A DNA stretch of 64,000 nt from Malachius bipustulatus (lineage: Eukaryota > Arthropoda > Insecta > Coleoptera > Melyridae). The notes beneath the pieces were generated by a model. That model worked only from the letters and a program-made list of their open reading frames with translations. It searched no databases and had not been told where the DNA came from. Position numbers and translations under genes: made by a program. This document shows, piece after piece, positions 1 through 11,811 of this stretch. Position 1 is the first letter of the stretch. Every line of letters begins with the position of its first letter. The stretch spans positions 69,808,186 through 69,872,185 of the forward strand of contig OU342630.1 in assembly GCA_910589415.1 (NCBI GenBank). Direction: 5' to 3'.

Positions 1-361
1 GACGCTCCCGTTATACGTCATGAGTGACGTGATGAGCTAATCCATCCGAGGGCTAATCCGACAATCCATTCAATAACTGGGAGCAAAACATTTTCAACGA
101 TTTGCCAAGAATGGTTATTATGTTTAATTTTTTATATTAAATAAATTTGCCCTGTCTTGCAAAAGTTGCATTTCATAAAAAAGGTTTCTTTTTGACAGAC
201 AGACAAACCGACAGATAGGTACTATCAAAATTCAGGTTTTTAATTTTTTTTTTCAGAACTTAAAAAAATTTATTCGTTTAATTTTTCTTTGCTAAAGTAG
301 GTACCAGGGAGTACTCACAATTTCCCAAGTGACTAGCTTGTAAATAGATTAGAAATGTATA
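1..361. other. Intergenic, no gene seen
   Basis: AT-rich sequence with no convincing coding region on either strand. A short GACA-type simple repeat lies near 195-217. The stretch ends at the TA dinucleotide that borders the first fold-back element. Confidence 0.6.
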
Positions 362-1218
362 CAGGGTGAGTCATTTTATATCTCTGATATCTCTGTTGGT
401 AAGCCAGAAAAAAAATTATGTAGGTACAAAAAACATTGTAGAACAACAAAAAAAGTTGTTCAGGACAATGGGAATCATAATATTACTGTACTAATGACTT
501 TGAGTTTGTGGACCAATTTTAGGTCCATTTGAAAGTCAAGATAGTTTTTTAAATATGACACCTGTATATTATTGTTTTTCAAATTTACTTAGAAAATCTA
601 ATAAGAATGGTTTTTAACAGTGGCAATTTAAATTGAGTAGGTTGTGAGCTATAAACAAGTGAAAATCGTAATTTTAAATTTTGAAAACAGTGTTCATCGA
701 CAATGGCCCCAAATATCGCCAAAGGGTTTAACATGTTCCCATCTTAACTTTTCATGTGCTAGTGTTACCTGACAGCGTACTTGATTACGTACAGGCGTGA
801 TTAAAAATCTGATAGTTTGCTTCAACCTGTATCAAAATTTAAGCCAACCACATAGTAGGATAGCATGTGAAAAGTTAAGACAGGAACATACAAGACGTTT
901 TCGATATTTGGAGTCGTTTCCGATGTACACTGCTAGGTTTCAAAATGAAAAACTATACGATTTTCAGTTGTTCATAATTCATAATCGATTCATTTTAGAC
1001 TGCAGCTGTAAAAACCATTCTTATTGGATTTAAATGGAAAATATGAAAACCGAAAATATACAGGGTGCCCTATTGAAAAAGTAACATTCAAATGGCTTTG
1101 AAATGGTACCCAAAGTCAAATGACCTCCATTTTCATGGACAACTTTTATTTGTACAATTTTTTTATATCTGGCTTACCAACAGATATCCCGGTTAGAGGA
1201 TTAAAATGACTCACCCTG
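362..1218. mobile_element. Fold-back MITE, family A (CAGGGTG ends)
   Basis: The left end reads CAGGGTGAGTCATTTTA and the right end is its inverted match, ending CACCCTG; each end is bordered by TA. The match continues inward: 'TGTTGGTAAGCCAGA' at about 395-411 is mirrored near 1168-1184, and a block around 740-760 (CTTAACTTTTCATG) is mirrored at 864-880. The whole 857 bp therefore folds into a long imperfect hairpin. There is no transposase. The TA border and the ends suggest a non-autonomous Tc1/mariner-type element (inference). Related, more decayed copies lie at 31130-31842 and 49495-49690. Short open frames inside it are by-products. Confidence 0.85.
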
Positions 1219-1747
1219 TATTTATATTGTCTAGCATATCATTATTCCGAGCAAATACATTCCATTTGTCTGCAGGAACGTCGCCGGAGTCAAATATTAA
1301 CCCCTTGTTAGCGAGGCAGGGGGGGCTCATTAAGTATAAAACAGAAAATTGAAGAAAATTGGATTAAATTTTGTTCATGCTTCTTATGTACTTAATAGTC
1401 CTTAAGGACTCTTGAATAAATCGTTTTCGTTGATATTTTTCATTAGATAATAATTCATAAAAATGTTCAAACAAGTTTTCGTGAAGGATACTTTGCATTA
1501 ATTATTCTTACGATTATTTTTACACCACATACACTATAAAGTTACAAAAATAAAAACAGTGTTCCTTTTTTGCTGTTCTTTTTTTGTCAATTTTGTTTCC
1601 TTTCAATTTTATCACATTGTGTTTGATAATTTGTCACATTATTTTCCGATTTATCAAAATCTGAATATTCTATCACAAATTAAATCCCTCTTTCGTCAAA
1701 TAATATTTTCAAAATACTGCCATTACGGTTTTCCAACGCGGAACTCA
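1219..1747. other. Intergenic, no gene seen
   Basis: AT-rich sequence without a recognisable coding region, repeat end or RNA gene. Confidence 0.5.
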
Positions 1748-1946
1748 GGGAGTTGGCAGATCCGAACGCGAGATGTAATTGTGCATCGGCAAATGCATGA
1801 ACACAAATTCATCAATTTCGATTCATGTATTTCCCGCGGCACAATTACTTTTGGCGCCCGGATCGCTCCGCTCCCGCGTCCGTGCGGTTTTTTTCGTCTA
1901 CAATGCTTAGGAAGTTGACCTTGGGAAATTCGTGTTGTAGGTAAGT
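1748..1946 (+). other. GC-rich hairpin segment followed by splice-donor-like site
   Basis: This island is richer in G+C and CpG than its surroundings. Arms at about 1758-1784 and 1838-1866 (both containing GTAATTGTGC or its complement, and GATCCG/CGGATC) form an imperfect hairpin with a loop of about 50 nt. At 1941 a good donor-like GTAAGT follows. It could be a promoter and non-coding first exon, or simply part of an old repeat. There is no transcript evidence. Confidence 0.25.
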
Positions 1947-1989
1947 TTTATCACTTTCCCATCCCAAACTATTTGATTATCTTTGTTAG

Positions 1990-2450
1990 GTGAACATCAT
2001 GCACTTAGAACAAAACAAACTACGCCACAATAATAACACTATTAAACCACCCTCGGGTACTTCCATCAAACAAGTTCGAAGTTGTCCTCCCATATTCGAC
2101 AATAACCAGAACGTCCGCAGGGACGTGGAAATCATTGGGAACATAAACTTTATCAGATTAGGATCCAGGATGTCGTTGAACCTGGAGTCTGGATTATCCG
2201 TGAAGTCCTGTTTCCTAGCAGTTTGAATTTCCCAGATGTACGTGTTAATGATGATTCTCCATTAATTGTTTTCCCAAGTGGGTTTTAAAACAATAGAAAC
2301 ATAATTGCGGACAGAGAGATAGGGGAGCAGGATGATCTTCGTCAACTTGTATTGGAGTTGTCAGGCTGATCAGAGTTGAGTGACCAGGATGGCCATATTG
2401 GTTCGAATTTTTATAATAATGTTATTAATTATATTAGATATCGTACTTAA
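1990..2450 (+). pseudogene. Decayed coding-like stretch, unidentified
   Basis: An open frame at 1990-2226 passes, by a frame change near 2165, into a second frame that reads like protein to 2448 but is broken by in-frame stops at 2286 (TAA) and 2367 (TGA). Codon-like texture and low stop density across about 450 bp, in a region otherwise full of stops, suggest the remains of a protein-coding gene or mobile-element ORF. I do not recognise the family. Acceptor-like TTTGTTAG at 1981-1989 just precedes it. Chance openness cannot be excluded. Confidence 0.3.
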
Positions 2451-2452
2451 AA

Positions 2453-2709
2453 TAATTTTGCGTTCAATTACGAAATTTTAAGGGAGTTTTAAAATAATTA
2501 GCAGACTCTTGAATGGATACGAGGAACTGAAACTGTTTTGAAATAATAATCTTCTCTTAGTCCATCTTATAGAAACGTTGAATTAATTTTCTAAGAACAT
2601 AATTCCAACATTAGGTACCTAACCAACATAAATGTTACAACCCAAGTGCAGCATTAAAAAAGCTGCTACTTTCACTAAGTAGTTAAGTTCACTACGTATC
2701 AAGGACTAA
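2453..2709. other. Intergenic, no gene seen
   Basis: Short AT-rich stretch with nothing recognisable. It ends in the TAA (2707-2709) that is one copy of the MITE target-site duplication. Confidence 0.5.
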
Positions 2710-2946
2710 GGGCCGGTTGTTCGTACGTCAGTTAAAAATTTTTAGATAACTACTGATTTTAAATTGCAAATTTTGAAAATACGGCGAATATAATTAATGA
2801 TCTTGTATTTTTAATCAGTAATTAACTCTTCTCAAAGCGAGCAGAATTCATTTTCAGAAATATCAGACCAATGGTTTGATAATACAGGGCATTTTAAAAT
2901 CAGTAGTTATCTCAAAATTTTTAACTGACGTACGAACAACCGGCCC
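2710..2946. mobile_element. Harbinger-like MITE, copy 1 (237 bp)
   Basis: Terminal inverted repeats begin GGGCCGGTTGTTCGTACGTC and extend about 55 bp inward. TAA lies on both sides (2707-2709 and 2947-2949). A 3-bp TAA/TTA target-site duplication and GGG..CCC ends fit the PIF/Harbinger superfamily. No coding capacity. A second copy of the same length, in the opposite orientation, is at 7128-7364. Confidence 0.9.
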
Positions 2947-2949
2947 TAA

Positions 2950-4577
2950 ACCTACCTACGACACCACTAAAGTTAATATTACCTCAATCTAGACTTTCTA
3001 GGTATTCTAGTTATTTATACGATATATATCGATACCTAACTACGTTATATTCAATTTTTTTAACTTTAAAGTAGTGCTGAAGTTGCTACTACGTTTTTGG
3101 GTTAATATTATTATTAACTTATTTTAACTTAATTATTAACTTAATTTTTATTTATAATTTATAATTTTTTAACTTAATTATTATTAACTTATTTTGATAA
3201 TATCGAATAATGATTTTCGAAGTAAAAGTAACTTTCCCCCTGCCAATCCAACTAACCAGCCAGTATTATAAAACCTCATTAAGATTACGCTAACAGACAT
3301 ATTTCTAACACCATTTTTATAGCTAATATCGACGTCAAATAACTTTTATCAACATTTTTGTAATCCCTATCATACCAAAAATCACTGAATTGTTATTATG
3401 TTACACCTACTGTCGATTGCCCGTTAACTTAATGAGTCTTTATAATACTGGCTGTAAGTGAGTTTTACCACCTTTTTTATATCACAATAACTCTAATTAG
3501 GTTTCCATTATCTTAAAAGAGCGCAATAAAGTAACGATAACTTTAATAGACGCATTTTGTTACTAAAAAGTACTCTGAGCCATGCTCACAAGGGGCTCCA
3601 ATCTACAATGGCTTCGCAGTCAGTTCAGCTGGTATCAGATTACACTTAAAATATGTTATATTATTAACTCTACATGACAACGGCAACGTGGGGTTTATTA
3701 AATACAAGTTTATTGAATGACAGGACACGACCAGGTAATTCGTGTCAAACCTGGTTAGTTTGATTGTTTAAATCAGCCGTCGATTCTACTGTCATTTTCG
3801 TTATTGACTAACATGCTTAAACAAGCCTGGACGTGACCTGTTTCTCGTTAAATTGGCTATTGCTAGAATTACTTATTATTTTCGTTCTCAAGTTAACATG
3901 AAATTTTGGTCTCTGTACAACTTTCCATAAAATACTTTCCATAAAAACAGTCAATAAAAAAGTTCCATTCACGAATTGGGTTTAAAAATCTCGCGTTTGG
4001 TGCTGTTTAGTGCTGAATGTTATTCGAACTCAGCGGTAATGTACCTATGCGTCTCAAATTCATAGATTAGTTTATCTTAACTCTATTATAGTCCACGCAG
4101 CTTAGATATAATACCTCGGACTCCGCGGATCGATGAATTTACATAAAACTTTTTGCAATCTCTTGGAAAATTGAATTAGAATCGAGATTAGAATCAAAAG
4201 TTTACCACATAAGAAAATTTGCTTTTAATTTTTTATTTAAACAATTCATCTTTTTGTAATAACAAAGTGTTTACTAAAATAAAAAGTGTGTGTAAGATAA
4301 TAACAGTACCGTTATGGTATGGTGAATCTCTATACTACTCCTTATACTACCTTATACTCTACTACGGCTATCATACGAGTATATGGGACAATTAATTTTT
4401 ACCGAAGAATAAACGAAATTCTCAATTTTTTATTCTCAAAGTAAAAAAAAAACTTTGAAAACGCCTAAAGATGTGGGAAAACGGTTTACATCTCATTATT
4501 TACATTGCATTACATAACATTAGCCAGTTGGATTTTGATGGTCAATTTTATAGTTCCAGCTGAAACCGTCAAGTATA
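2950..4577. other. Intergenic, no gene seen
   Basis: AT-rich; a run of TTAACTTA/TTATTAAC low-complexity sequence lies at about 3100-3200. No coding region, RNA gene or complete repeat recognised. Confidence 0.5.
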
Positions 4578-5717
4578 CAGGATGTACCTTGCATCCTTGT
4601 CTATATTGCTATCTCGTGAAAAGAGAAACAGGGTCGGTTAAATTAGAAAAAAGATGCGCTATTTTGCGGCATTTGTCTCTAATTTGTCTAAGACAAACAA
4701 GATATACAGTTCCTGAAATATCCTGAAAAACTGAAAAATCGAGATTTCTTATTTTTTCCATATCTTTCTTATTATTGGAAATTAACGAATAATTTTTGCA
4801 GGCTTACATAAGTCGTCAAGAGCTATCCATCTGACATTTCAAAGATTTTCAAAGCCGACTAGATACCACTGTTTTCATAGTTAAGTTTTGTTTTTCTAAT
4901 GGCCGCCATATTATTTGTTTATGTCGCTCGGAATGAAAAAAATCATGAAAACCAAAAATAAATAAACTTCAAAAAAATTGATAATTTGTATTCTTTTTTT
5001 TTAATACATTTTCAAATCGCATCCATAGGGAAATTAAAATAACCATAAGGCGTAATTCTGTGAAAAAATGTTTGTTTAGAACTTTTTGAAGTTTGTAAGA
5101 GAATTTTTTCTAAGTTTATTAAATTTTGGTTTCCATTATTTATTTATACCGAACGACATAAAAAATAATATGGTATATAATACTTCTATATTGCTAGAGC
5201 CTGTAAGGGGAAGTGTCACGGATACAAAGGGATAGCAAACGACTATTTTTATCTGTTTTTTAGATTACTCGACCCGTTCTGCGCAAGCGTCACTAGTCTG
5301 ATGGTCGAATCAGTCGAATCTGCATGGTTTGTAGGCGAGTTCAATTCTCGGGCATGCGTCTAGAAGTTTATTAATTTTTGGTTTCCATTATTTTTTTCTT
5401 ATCGAACGACATAAAAAAATAATATGACGGCTATAAGAAAACCGAAAAAAGGCTATGAAAATTTTGGGATCTAGTCGGCTTTGAAATTTTTTGAAACGTC
5501 ATATTATTAGCTCATAACGGCTTATGTAAGCCTACGAAAAATTATTTATTAATTTCCAATGGCAAGAAAGATATGGCAAAAATAAGATTTCTCGCATTTT
5601 TCAGTTTTTTCAGGAAATTATCTTGCATGTTTTGACGGATTCGAGATGACCACAAAATAGCGCAGCTTTTCTCAAATTTAACCGACCTCGTATCTTCAAT
5701 GGCTTAGGATATCCCTG
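4578..5717. mobile_element. Fold-back element, family B, copy 1
   Basis: The left end reads CAGGATGTACC after TA. The left arm (about 4720-4990, containing CCTGAAATATCCTGAAAAAC) is mirrored by the right arm (about 5365-5640). Right terminus is eroded: a CCCTGTA at 5713-5719 is the best match, and another at 5742-5748 is possible. The centre carries a 60-bp direct repeat (about 5118-5175 and 5365-5430) enclosing a tRNA-like insert. Other members: 21222-22105, 42362-42822, and pieces at 7588-7705, 8375-8480 and 50930-51185. Confidence 0.7.
5282..5358 (+). repeat. tRNA-like segment, probable SINE head
   Basis: A 77-nt stretch has tRNA geometry at both ends: acceptor-like arms CGCAAGC (5282-5288) and GCATGCG (5352-5358) pair at 6 of 7 positions, and a T arm CGAG-TTCAATT-CTCG (5336-5350) has a canonical TTCRA loop and sits exactly one T-stem away from the acceptor. 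The D and anticodon arms do not fold, so this is not a working tRNA. It most resembles the promoter head of a tRNA-derived SINE or a tRNA pseudogene. Confidence 0.4.
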
Positions 5718-5719
5718 TA

Positions 5720-6439
5720 GTGGCCCTTTAAATAGTTCTAACCCTGTATATGAGAAAAACAAACGTTGTACTTATATCAAGATTTTCCAGTTTTTTCAAG
5801 ATATTTCATGAACTGTCGCAGATATCTTGTATGGCTTGACAAAATCGTCAATACCGCAAAATATACACCGTTCACATATTAAAAAAGAACTAGGTGGCCA
5901 TGAACTTTTGTTTTTAGGTTTGCAAAAATGAAAACTCCCTAGATCTCGATTGACAATATCAGCTGATCGAGATATTAAAGGTTAAGTATAGACTGACATT
6001 TGTCAAATCACTCAAAGTGTCTCAGCTGATTAACAGCCATGTTGTCAAATTGAAGTTTTAGTAGTAGGATATCTATCTAGGATGATTTTTTACTCTGATC
6101 AATTTTTCTCAAACTGACAAATAAAATTATTAAATTTTTGACATTTTAAATTTCAAAAGAGCAAAATGACGAAAATAATGTCTCTAAGATGAATAAATCC
6201 GCATTAAGAAAGCATTTCAATGATTAAGATCCAGAAATTCCAAACTTGACCAAACATTTAAGTCATTCAGACTAGGTGAAATATATTTGGAATGTAAGTA
6301 TTGAGTATGTGTATCTGTATCTGCTAAATTGCTGGTAATTACTGTCTCTTATAGTAGTCAGACCGTGGCATTAGCAAGTATTATTAGACAAGACAAATTT
6401 GATATTACACCCTTGGGCAGCCCACATAAAACAGGCACT
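5720..6439. other. Intergenic, no gene seen
   Basis: AT-rich with scattered short similarity to repeat ends, no coding region recognised. Confidence 0.5.
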
Positions 6440-6780
6440 GATTATGAAATTTTTGTGTTTCCGGAAGATTTGCAATAATCTATTTCCAATACAACCCAAT
6501 CGAAATGACATGGGGGTATTGTAAACTTCACTATACAAGCACGTAAATTAGCAGCTTCCCTCTAAGGATAAAGTAAAGAATGTAAGTCTTGAAGAGCTTT
6601 CAAAATGTAAGTACACCTGACATGTGACAAAATTAATATAATCATTGTGAAAAACTTATTTCGGAGAACTGGACGAAACAAATGGACATGGTGAAAATCT
6701 TATTAAAATCAGAGCGCTGAAGATGATTCTGATTCTAAGCAGGATGCAGTAGCGGTTATTGATAATGGGGGATAATTTTG
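6440..6780 (+). pseudogene. Decayed DDE transposase C-terminal remnant
   Basis: Plus-strand frames, broken by several stops and frame changes, give an 'YNPIEMTWGYCK' motif near 6495-6535, resembling the NPIE-x-x-W block around the last catalytic Glu of IS630/Tc1-type DDE_3 transposases. A C-terminal stretch with an acidic tail (EDDSDSKQDAVAV near 6718-6758) follows, as is common in such insect elements. The remnant is far too damaged to act. The family assignment rests on one motif plus the tail. Confidence 0.4.
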
Positions 6781-6784
6781 GGCC

Positions 6785-7127
6785 AGAAGCCAGAAGTCCA
6801 GAATCTTTGGCTGGTTTCCGACACACTACTACGATACCGAATAACCGACGAATTGACGAAAAATGTTTTTCATTTACGTACCTATATTTTAATATTTTAA
6901 TAAACGTAGCGATATATTTTAATTACCTGCTATGTATTTATTAAAAGTAAATTAATATAATTGATTCAAGTTTTTTATTTTATATTCAAAAAGTACATTT
7001 GTGTATTTTCCTAACTTGGCAAAATACATGATAACCTTTTTCTCAAACTCTTATGAAAAGCTTAAGATTTTAAGATCTTAGATCCAGCGACATTGCGTTC
7101 TAGTTAAAGATTGCAATATGTGACTAA
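6785..7127. other. Intergenic, no gene seen
   Basis: AT-rich spacer up to the TAA (7125-7127) bordering the next MITE. Nothing recognised. Confidence 0.5.
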
Positions 7128-7364
7128 GGGCCGGTTGTTCGTACGTCAGTTAAAAATTTTGAGATAACTACTGATTTTAAAATGCCCTGTATTATCAAAC
7201 CATTGGTCTGATATTTCTGAAAATGAATTCTGCTCGCTTTGAGAAGAGTTAATTACTAATTAAAAATACAAGATCATTAATTACATTCGCCGTATTTTCA
7301 AAATTTGCAATTTAAAATCAGTAGTTATCTCAAAATTTTTAACTGACGTACGAACAACCGGCCC
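7128..7364. mobile_element. Harbinger-like MITE, copy 2 (237 bp, inverted)
   Basis: Nearly identical to the element at 2710-2946, same length, opposite orientation, and flanked by TAA on both sides (7125-7127, 7365-7367). Its terminal inverted repeats match better than those of copy 1: both arms read GAGATAACTACTGATTTTAAA. Confidence 0.9.
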
Positions 7365-8374
7365 TAAATGATTCAAAATAAAAAGCCCCCAAAGATGCAA
7401 ATATAAATATAATAAAAAGAATGCCAAAAATATCAAAAATCCATCTGGCAACTATGTCCTGTTCCTTGCCATAAAACTTCAACCTCATAAAAAAGAGACA
7501 TAACCAAACTCCAGCCAATGATTGACAGCGGTTATACCCAGTGATTTCTATCACCCTACACCATAACCTAATTCTTTTATAATAAGTGAACGGTGTATAG
7601 CGCATCTTTTCTCTAATTGCACCGACCGTATATTATTATCTTTTAGCGTTTACGAGATATCATAATAGAGAAGGATGCATGGCATGGTGCATCCTGTATA
7701 CTTACTTGACGGTTTCAGCTGAACATAAATCGGAATAGGGTAAATGATAACTCCTTCTTTTTAACATTGGGTGTAGGTATATTGATATGTCTGTGGTTTT
7801 CTGTTTATATGCAACTGTTGGAAAACAGAAGGACACAAATTTGATCGAATAATGCAGAAAACAAAAGTAAGTACCTAATAATTGATTCATTTTCCCCATT
7901 TCAATATCACTGAGTAGTGAACACGGGGAAATGGCCTTCCCTCTGTCCTTTTATTCAAATCATCCGTGAGGACGTGAGGGTTTTCAGAAGCGTGCATACG
8001 TGCTGATTTGCACGAGATAAAAATATTCTTTTTTCCTTCCCTCGAACTGGGCTAATAATACAGCTAATTTGCATGTTTTCATGTCAATGTCAATATTTTG
8101 AATGCTTTTTTTTAGTAACAACCAGCCCACGTGGAATGCGTTCTTTCCTGCTTTGATGAAAGTAGGTACCCAAGTCATTTAATGGAATATTTTTCTTAGG
8201 TTTTTTTCACCGAATTACGCCAATATGAACTCATATGTCTTGCATTATGGCATTTAAATTTTTCTATTAGGTACGCTTGGTAAAAATATTATTTTTTCGA
8301 TAAAAGAATAATAAAATTTACAAATTTTTATTTTTTGTCTAGTTTTTTTTCCTTGGTTTTTTTATAAAAAGAAT
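7365..8374. repeat. Intergenic with a family B right end
   Basis: About 7588-7705 matches, in reverse complement, the left end of the family B element at 4578, including the flank CAGCTGAAACCGTCAAG, so the repeat unit extends beyond the TA-CAGG border or both copies lie in one larger repeat. Several open frames of 60-90 codons on the minus strand (7339-8178) show no recognisable family and are probably chance. Confidence 0.5.
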
Positions 8375-8480
8375 GACATGAAAAACAATATTCCGGCTGT
8401 AAGAATAACAAAAGATGACTATCTATGAAGACTCTGAGATATAGTCGGCTTTCAAATTTTTGAAATGTCAAATGAATTCA
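8375..8480 (-). repeat. Fragment of family B fold-back element
   Basis: Matches the right arm of family B (GACATGAAAAAC..CGGCTGTAAGAATAAC..TAGTCGGCTTTCAAATTTTTGAAATGTC pattern, compare about 5400-5500 and 21735-21845). Ends are eroded. Confidence 0.5.
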
Positions 8481-10288
8481 TTTCAGTAACCACTGGAGTT
8501 GTCCTAAATTTCGTCTCAGATTCTTAATAAGCATATAATCGCAACTGTCCTCTAATTTAGCCGATGAGATGCTATTTCTCAAGATCAAATTTTAACAGAG
8601 ATACAATAAAATATATATTTTTGTTTTCCTAATTATTGAAAAAAATTATTTCAGAGCAGATGATCTGTCACATAATCTACCTGCCATGATGTGTGTAGGT
8701 ACATAATAATGCTAGTCCTACAACTTTTAACCCGGATCTGGTAACATTACAGGTTTACTCGAGGGAGTAGCTGCTACCCAGATTTCGATGCGCTTCTACT
8801 ACATATAATAATAATATCAATATCCTAATTCGAGAAAAACTTCTCGACTCTTCTTGTCAAACCTACACGCAAGAAAATAATTATTTCGACCCTATTTCAG
8901 TCGGTCAGTAGGAGACTCGAGCTATTTTTTGTACAACTGCCTACGATTGTTGTAAGTAATAGTCCCATATCGTATGAATCCAACCAACCCATACAATTTG
9001 CCTCATAATACACACGTGCTTTTGTTTACGCCACAATCTACCTTAGTAGCTATAACTTCCTGAAAAACAGATCTTACAACAAGAAAACTTCCCTCAATGT
9101 TGTTACTTAGGTAAGTAAACATGTTCAACAACACACTCAAAAAAGTCTGACGTAAGATGAAGGGCTCCTGCGACAACTGCGAATCTAATGCATTTATACG
9201 GCACGTGTCAACAGATTTCTTAACTATTTACGCTGTTATTACCTACGTGTACGTGTTTTAAGACACGTAGAACTAGTGTTGAAATATTTAATGGAATTGT
9301 GCTTTTGTCTATTTATTTTTTATCAGACGTGACTTGTTTTATTTTATTGGTAAGCTTATTATAACATATAATTAAGTATAGGTATACGAGTTTATAATGC
9401 AAGCTTATGTTTTATATTCAAAAACTATTTTTCAAGCCATGTCTCCAATGTCTATCGATTACAAAATTGTTTTGAATTTTTTTTGTAACGACTTTTTAAG
9501 TTATCTCGAACTTCTCTAAAGAATTCGAAGTTTAGAGAATAGAATTTTCTAAATTTTCTAAGACTCGTGGCCAAGGTTTACATAATATTATTTGTGCAAC
9601 TGTGTTATGAAAATACAAAATAATAAATTAATTTTTTCTTGTTTCCAATCAAAAGAACACTATTACAGGACATTAGATGACCCACAAAAATATATTAAAC
9701 AATCATATCGAATGAAATTCACTTTACGGTCGTCGTCAAGGACAACCGGCCTTTAAAAACCCGAAAACGATCAGACGTAAGGTAACGTCCGCGAAGTGAG
9801 GCTTCGCAGCCTATAACAGAGTCCGCAAAGCAGTCATTTCGCGTACGGTTGCGCAAAAATTCATTTCATCCATTATATCTTTTAAGTACCGTGGTAACTG
9901 AAGAAAAGCTTGTACCTGAAAACTGCGCTTGCAGAATCAAAATAGAAGTTATAGGTTCAGTTTATTTCTCATTTATAATGTATCTTTAGATGGTAAAAGA
10001 TGATTGAAATGGGATATTTTGGTCATAAAAAATTTTACCGCTAAGTTCTAGCATTAATTATAGTTCTGCAAGGTATTACAGAGACTTATTGCTTTACTAA
10101 TTATTATTAGTGTTTATATTGTCGCGCTAATAAGGCTCTGAAATTCTTCTTGAAATCTTCGACCAGACTCCAAAGATTCTACTTCTGGAACGTTTTCTGC
10201 TGCGTAGCATAGATATTTCTGTCAGTATTGTGACTTCAGTCACCCATTTTACACTTGTTTAACTTTCGTAAAACGGCAATTCGTCGCC
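8481..10288. other. Intergenic, no gene seen
   Basis: About 1.8 kb of AT-rich DNA without a supported gene or complete repeat. A slightly GC-rich patch at 9770-9860 has weak inverted similarity between its ends (GAATGAAATT near 9711 and AATTCATTTC near 9880). Confidence 0.5.
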
Positions 10289-10470
10289 TTGCAAATTTTA
10301 AAATCCATAGACTGTTGGTCAGGATTTGTATCAGGCTTTGCTGGGGTCTGTCTCATCTATTTGTGCAACTTTACTCCTATATCTCCTCCCAATACACCTT
10401 TTAACCCATCATATCTGAGAGTCCAGCATACCAACCGAGGTGTTGCTAGGCCTCTTTCCAAGCTAAGTCT

Positions 10471-10745
10471 CTATACTATAATCCTCATATTATCCCATGG
10501 AACGCAACTAGGAATGTGTGTTCCTTGGTTGCACATCTTATAAAAATTGTCATTGAAATATCCATTCCCGGTAATTTTTTGGTTCCGTCTCTGCCGCCAT
10601 TCTTGGATCTCTCGTGTTCTCTTCTGCATTTGAATGTATACGTTCGATTTTATTGCATCATACCGCACTCCTACACCTTCTCGATGATACCAAAGTCGTT
10701 CTTTTGCGGTACATCTTCTCCAGGTTTAGGTACTGTTTTCACCCA
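10471..10745 (-). pseudogene. Coding-like minus-strand stretch, unidentified
   Basis: On the minus strand an open frame (10668 to 10471) rich in charged residues (around EWRQRRNQK) is preceded by another frame piece (10745 to about 10665). Composition differs from the AT-rich surroundings and the pieces could be one damaged coding region. No family recognised, no clear splice sites. It lies directly outside the fold-back element at 10752. Confidence 0.2.
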
Positions 10746-10751
10746 TAAATC

Positions 10752-11779
10752 ATAAATATACCGACAAGCTTTTAGGGGTAGTAGGGGACGCCAAAAAACA
10801 CATATTCTTCCCAATAAACATTGTTCAAACACGCGGCGTTTTTGAGATACAGGGTGTTAAAATATAAAAAAATATAAAAGTTTTTGGTTATAACTTGTGT
10901 AAATTTGACCCGATTTTGGTTAAAATTGAGATCAACAATAAACAAACACAGCTCTTTAATTTTACAATTTCAGGTCTAGTAGATTTCTTCCAGTGACGTA
11001 GCTATTTAGGTTTTTTTTCCTATATTTTACCCTTTCCCCTCCCTAACTGATACCCTCGTGGGGAATCTCACGTAACCCGTTGTGTAAATGAAATTTTCTC
11101 TCCTAAAAGATTTCGTGAGAACGTAAGAGCAAACCGCTCCTCGCATGTAAATAAAATAGAAACCATTTATTTCTAATTTTCAAAGTAATATCAAACCAAA
11201 ATTTTGATAATACAGGGCATTTTAAAATCAAAAATTATTATCTCGCAGATCTTTAATTACGTTTGTGCAACCGAGCCCTTTTAAAGTCAGATAAATGAAA
11301 TGAATAATAATTTTTCAATGTAAATGTAAACAATACCAGAAAAACTTCAAATATCTTTTCAAAAAATTAATTCAAAAACGGTGCGCCGTATGAAAAAACT
11401 AAGAAAGACTTTGTGTTCTAAATTCTAAAATGCAGGACTATAATGAAACACGTTTTTGGATTTGCAATGAAGTCTGTGGTAAATAGGGAGGGAAAAGGTG
11501 GAAAGAAAAGAAAAACCCTGGATATCTTTGCCACTGGAAGACATCAACAAAATCTGAAATCCCAACATTAAAGACGTTTGTTTGTTTATTATTGTTCGAG
11601 CCGAGTTTCATCAAAATCGGTTCAAACTTGCACATGTTATAACCAAAAATTGTCTTATTTTGATTTTATTTTAACACACTGTATGTCAAAAACAAAGCGT
11701 CTTTGGACAAATTTTTATTGAGAAAAAATGTTTGTTTTGACGTCCTCTACTACCCCTAAATGTTTATCGGTATATTTAT
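10752..11779. mobile_element. Fold-back element, family C (~1.03 kb)
   Basis: Left end ATAAATATACCG and right end CGGTATATTTAT are inverse. The match runs on through TTTAGGGGTAGTAGGGGACG (left, 10773-10790) versus the same block in reverse near 11738-11758, and through ATAACTTGTGTAAATTTGA (left) versus its mirror near 11620-11640. No transposase. The interior holds a decayed Harbinger-like fragment at 11165-11279, inserted or captured later. Confidence 0.8.
11165..11279. repeat. Decayed third copy of the Harbinger-like MITE (one end)
   Basis: ATAATACAGGGCATTTTAAA and the following diverged terminus (..GTGCAACCGAGCCC) align with the right half of the MITE at 2710-2946. The other half is missing. 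It sits inside element C. Confidence 0.6.
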
Positions 11780-11811
11780 TAAACGCCTTGTAGAAGCTTC
11801 TCCATACACAG

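Noticed and set aside
5282..5358. Functional tRNA gene
   Set aside because: Acceptor and T arms fold but the D and anticodon arms do not; kept only as a tRNA-like repeat.
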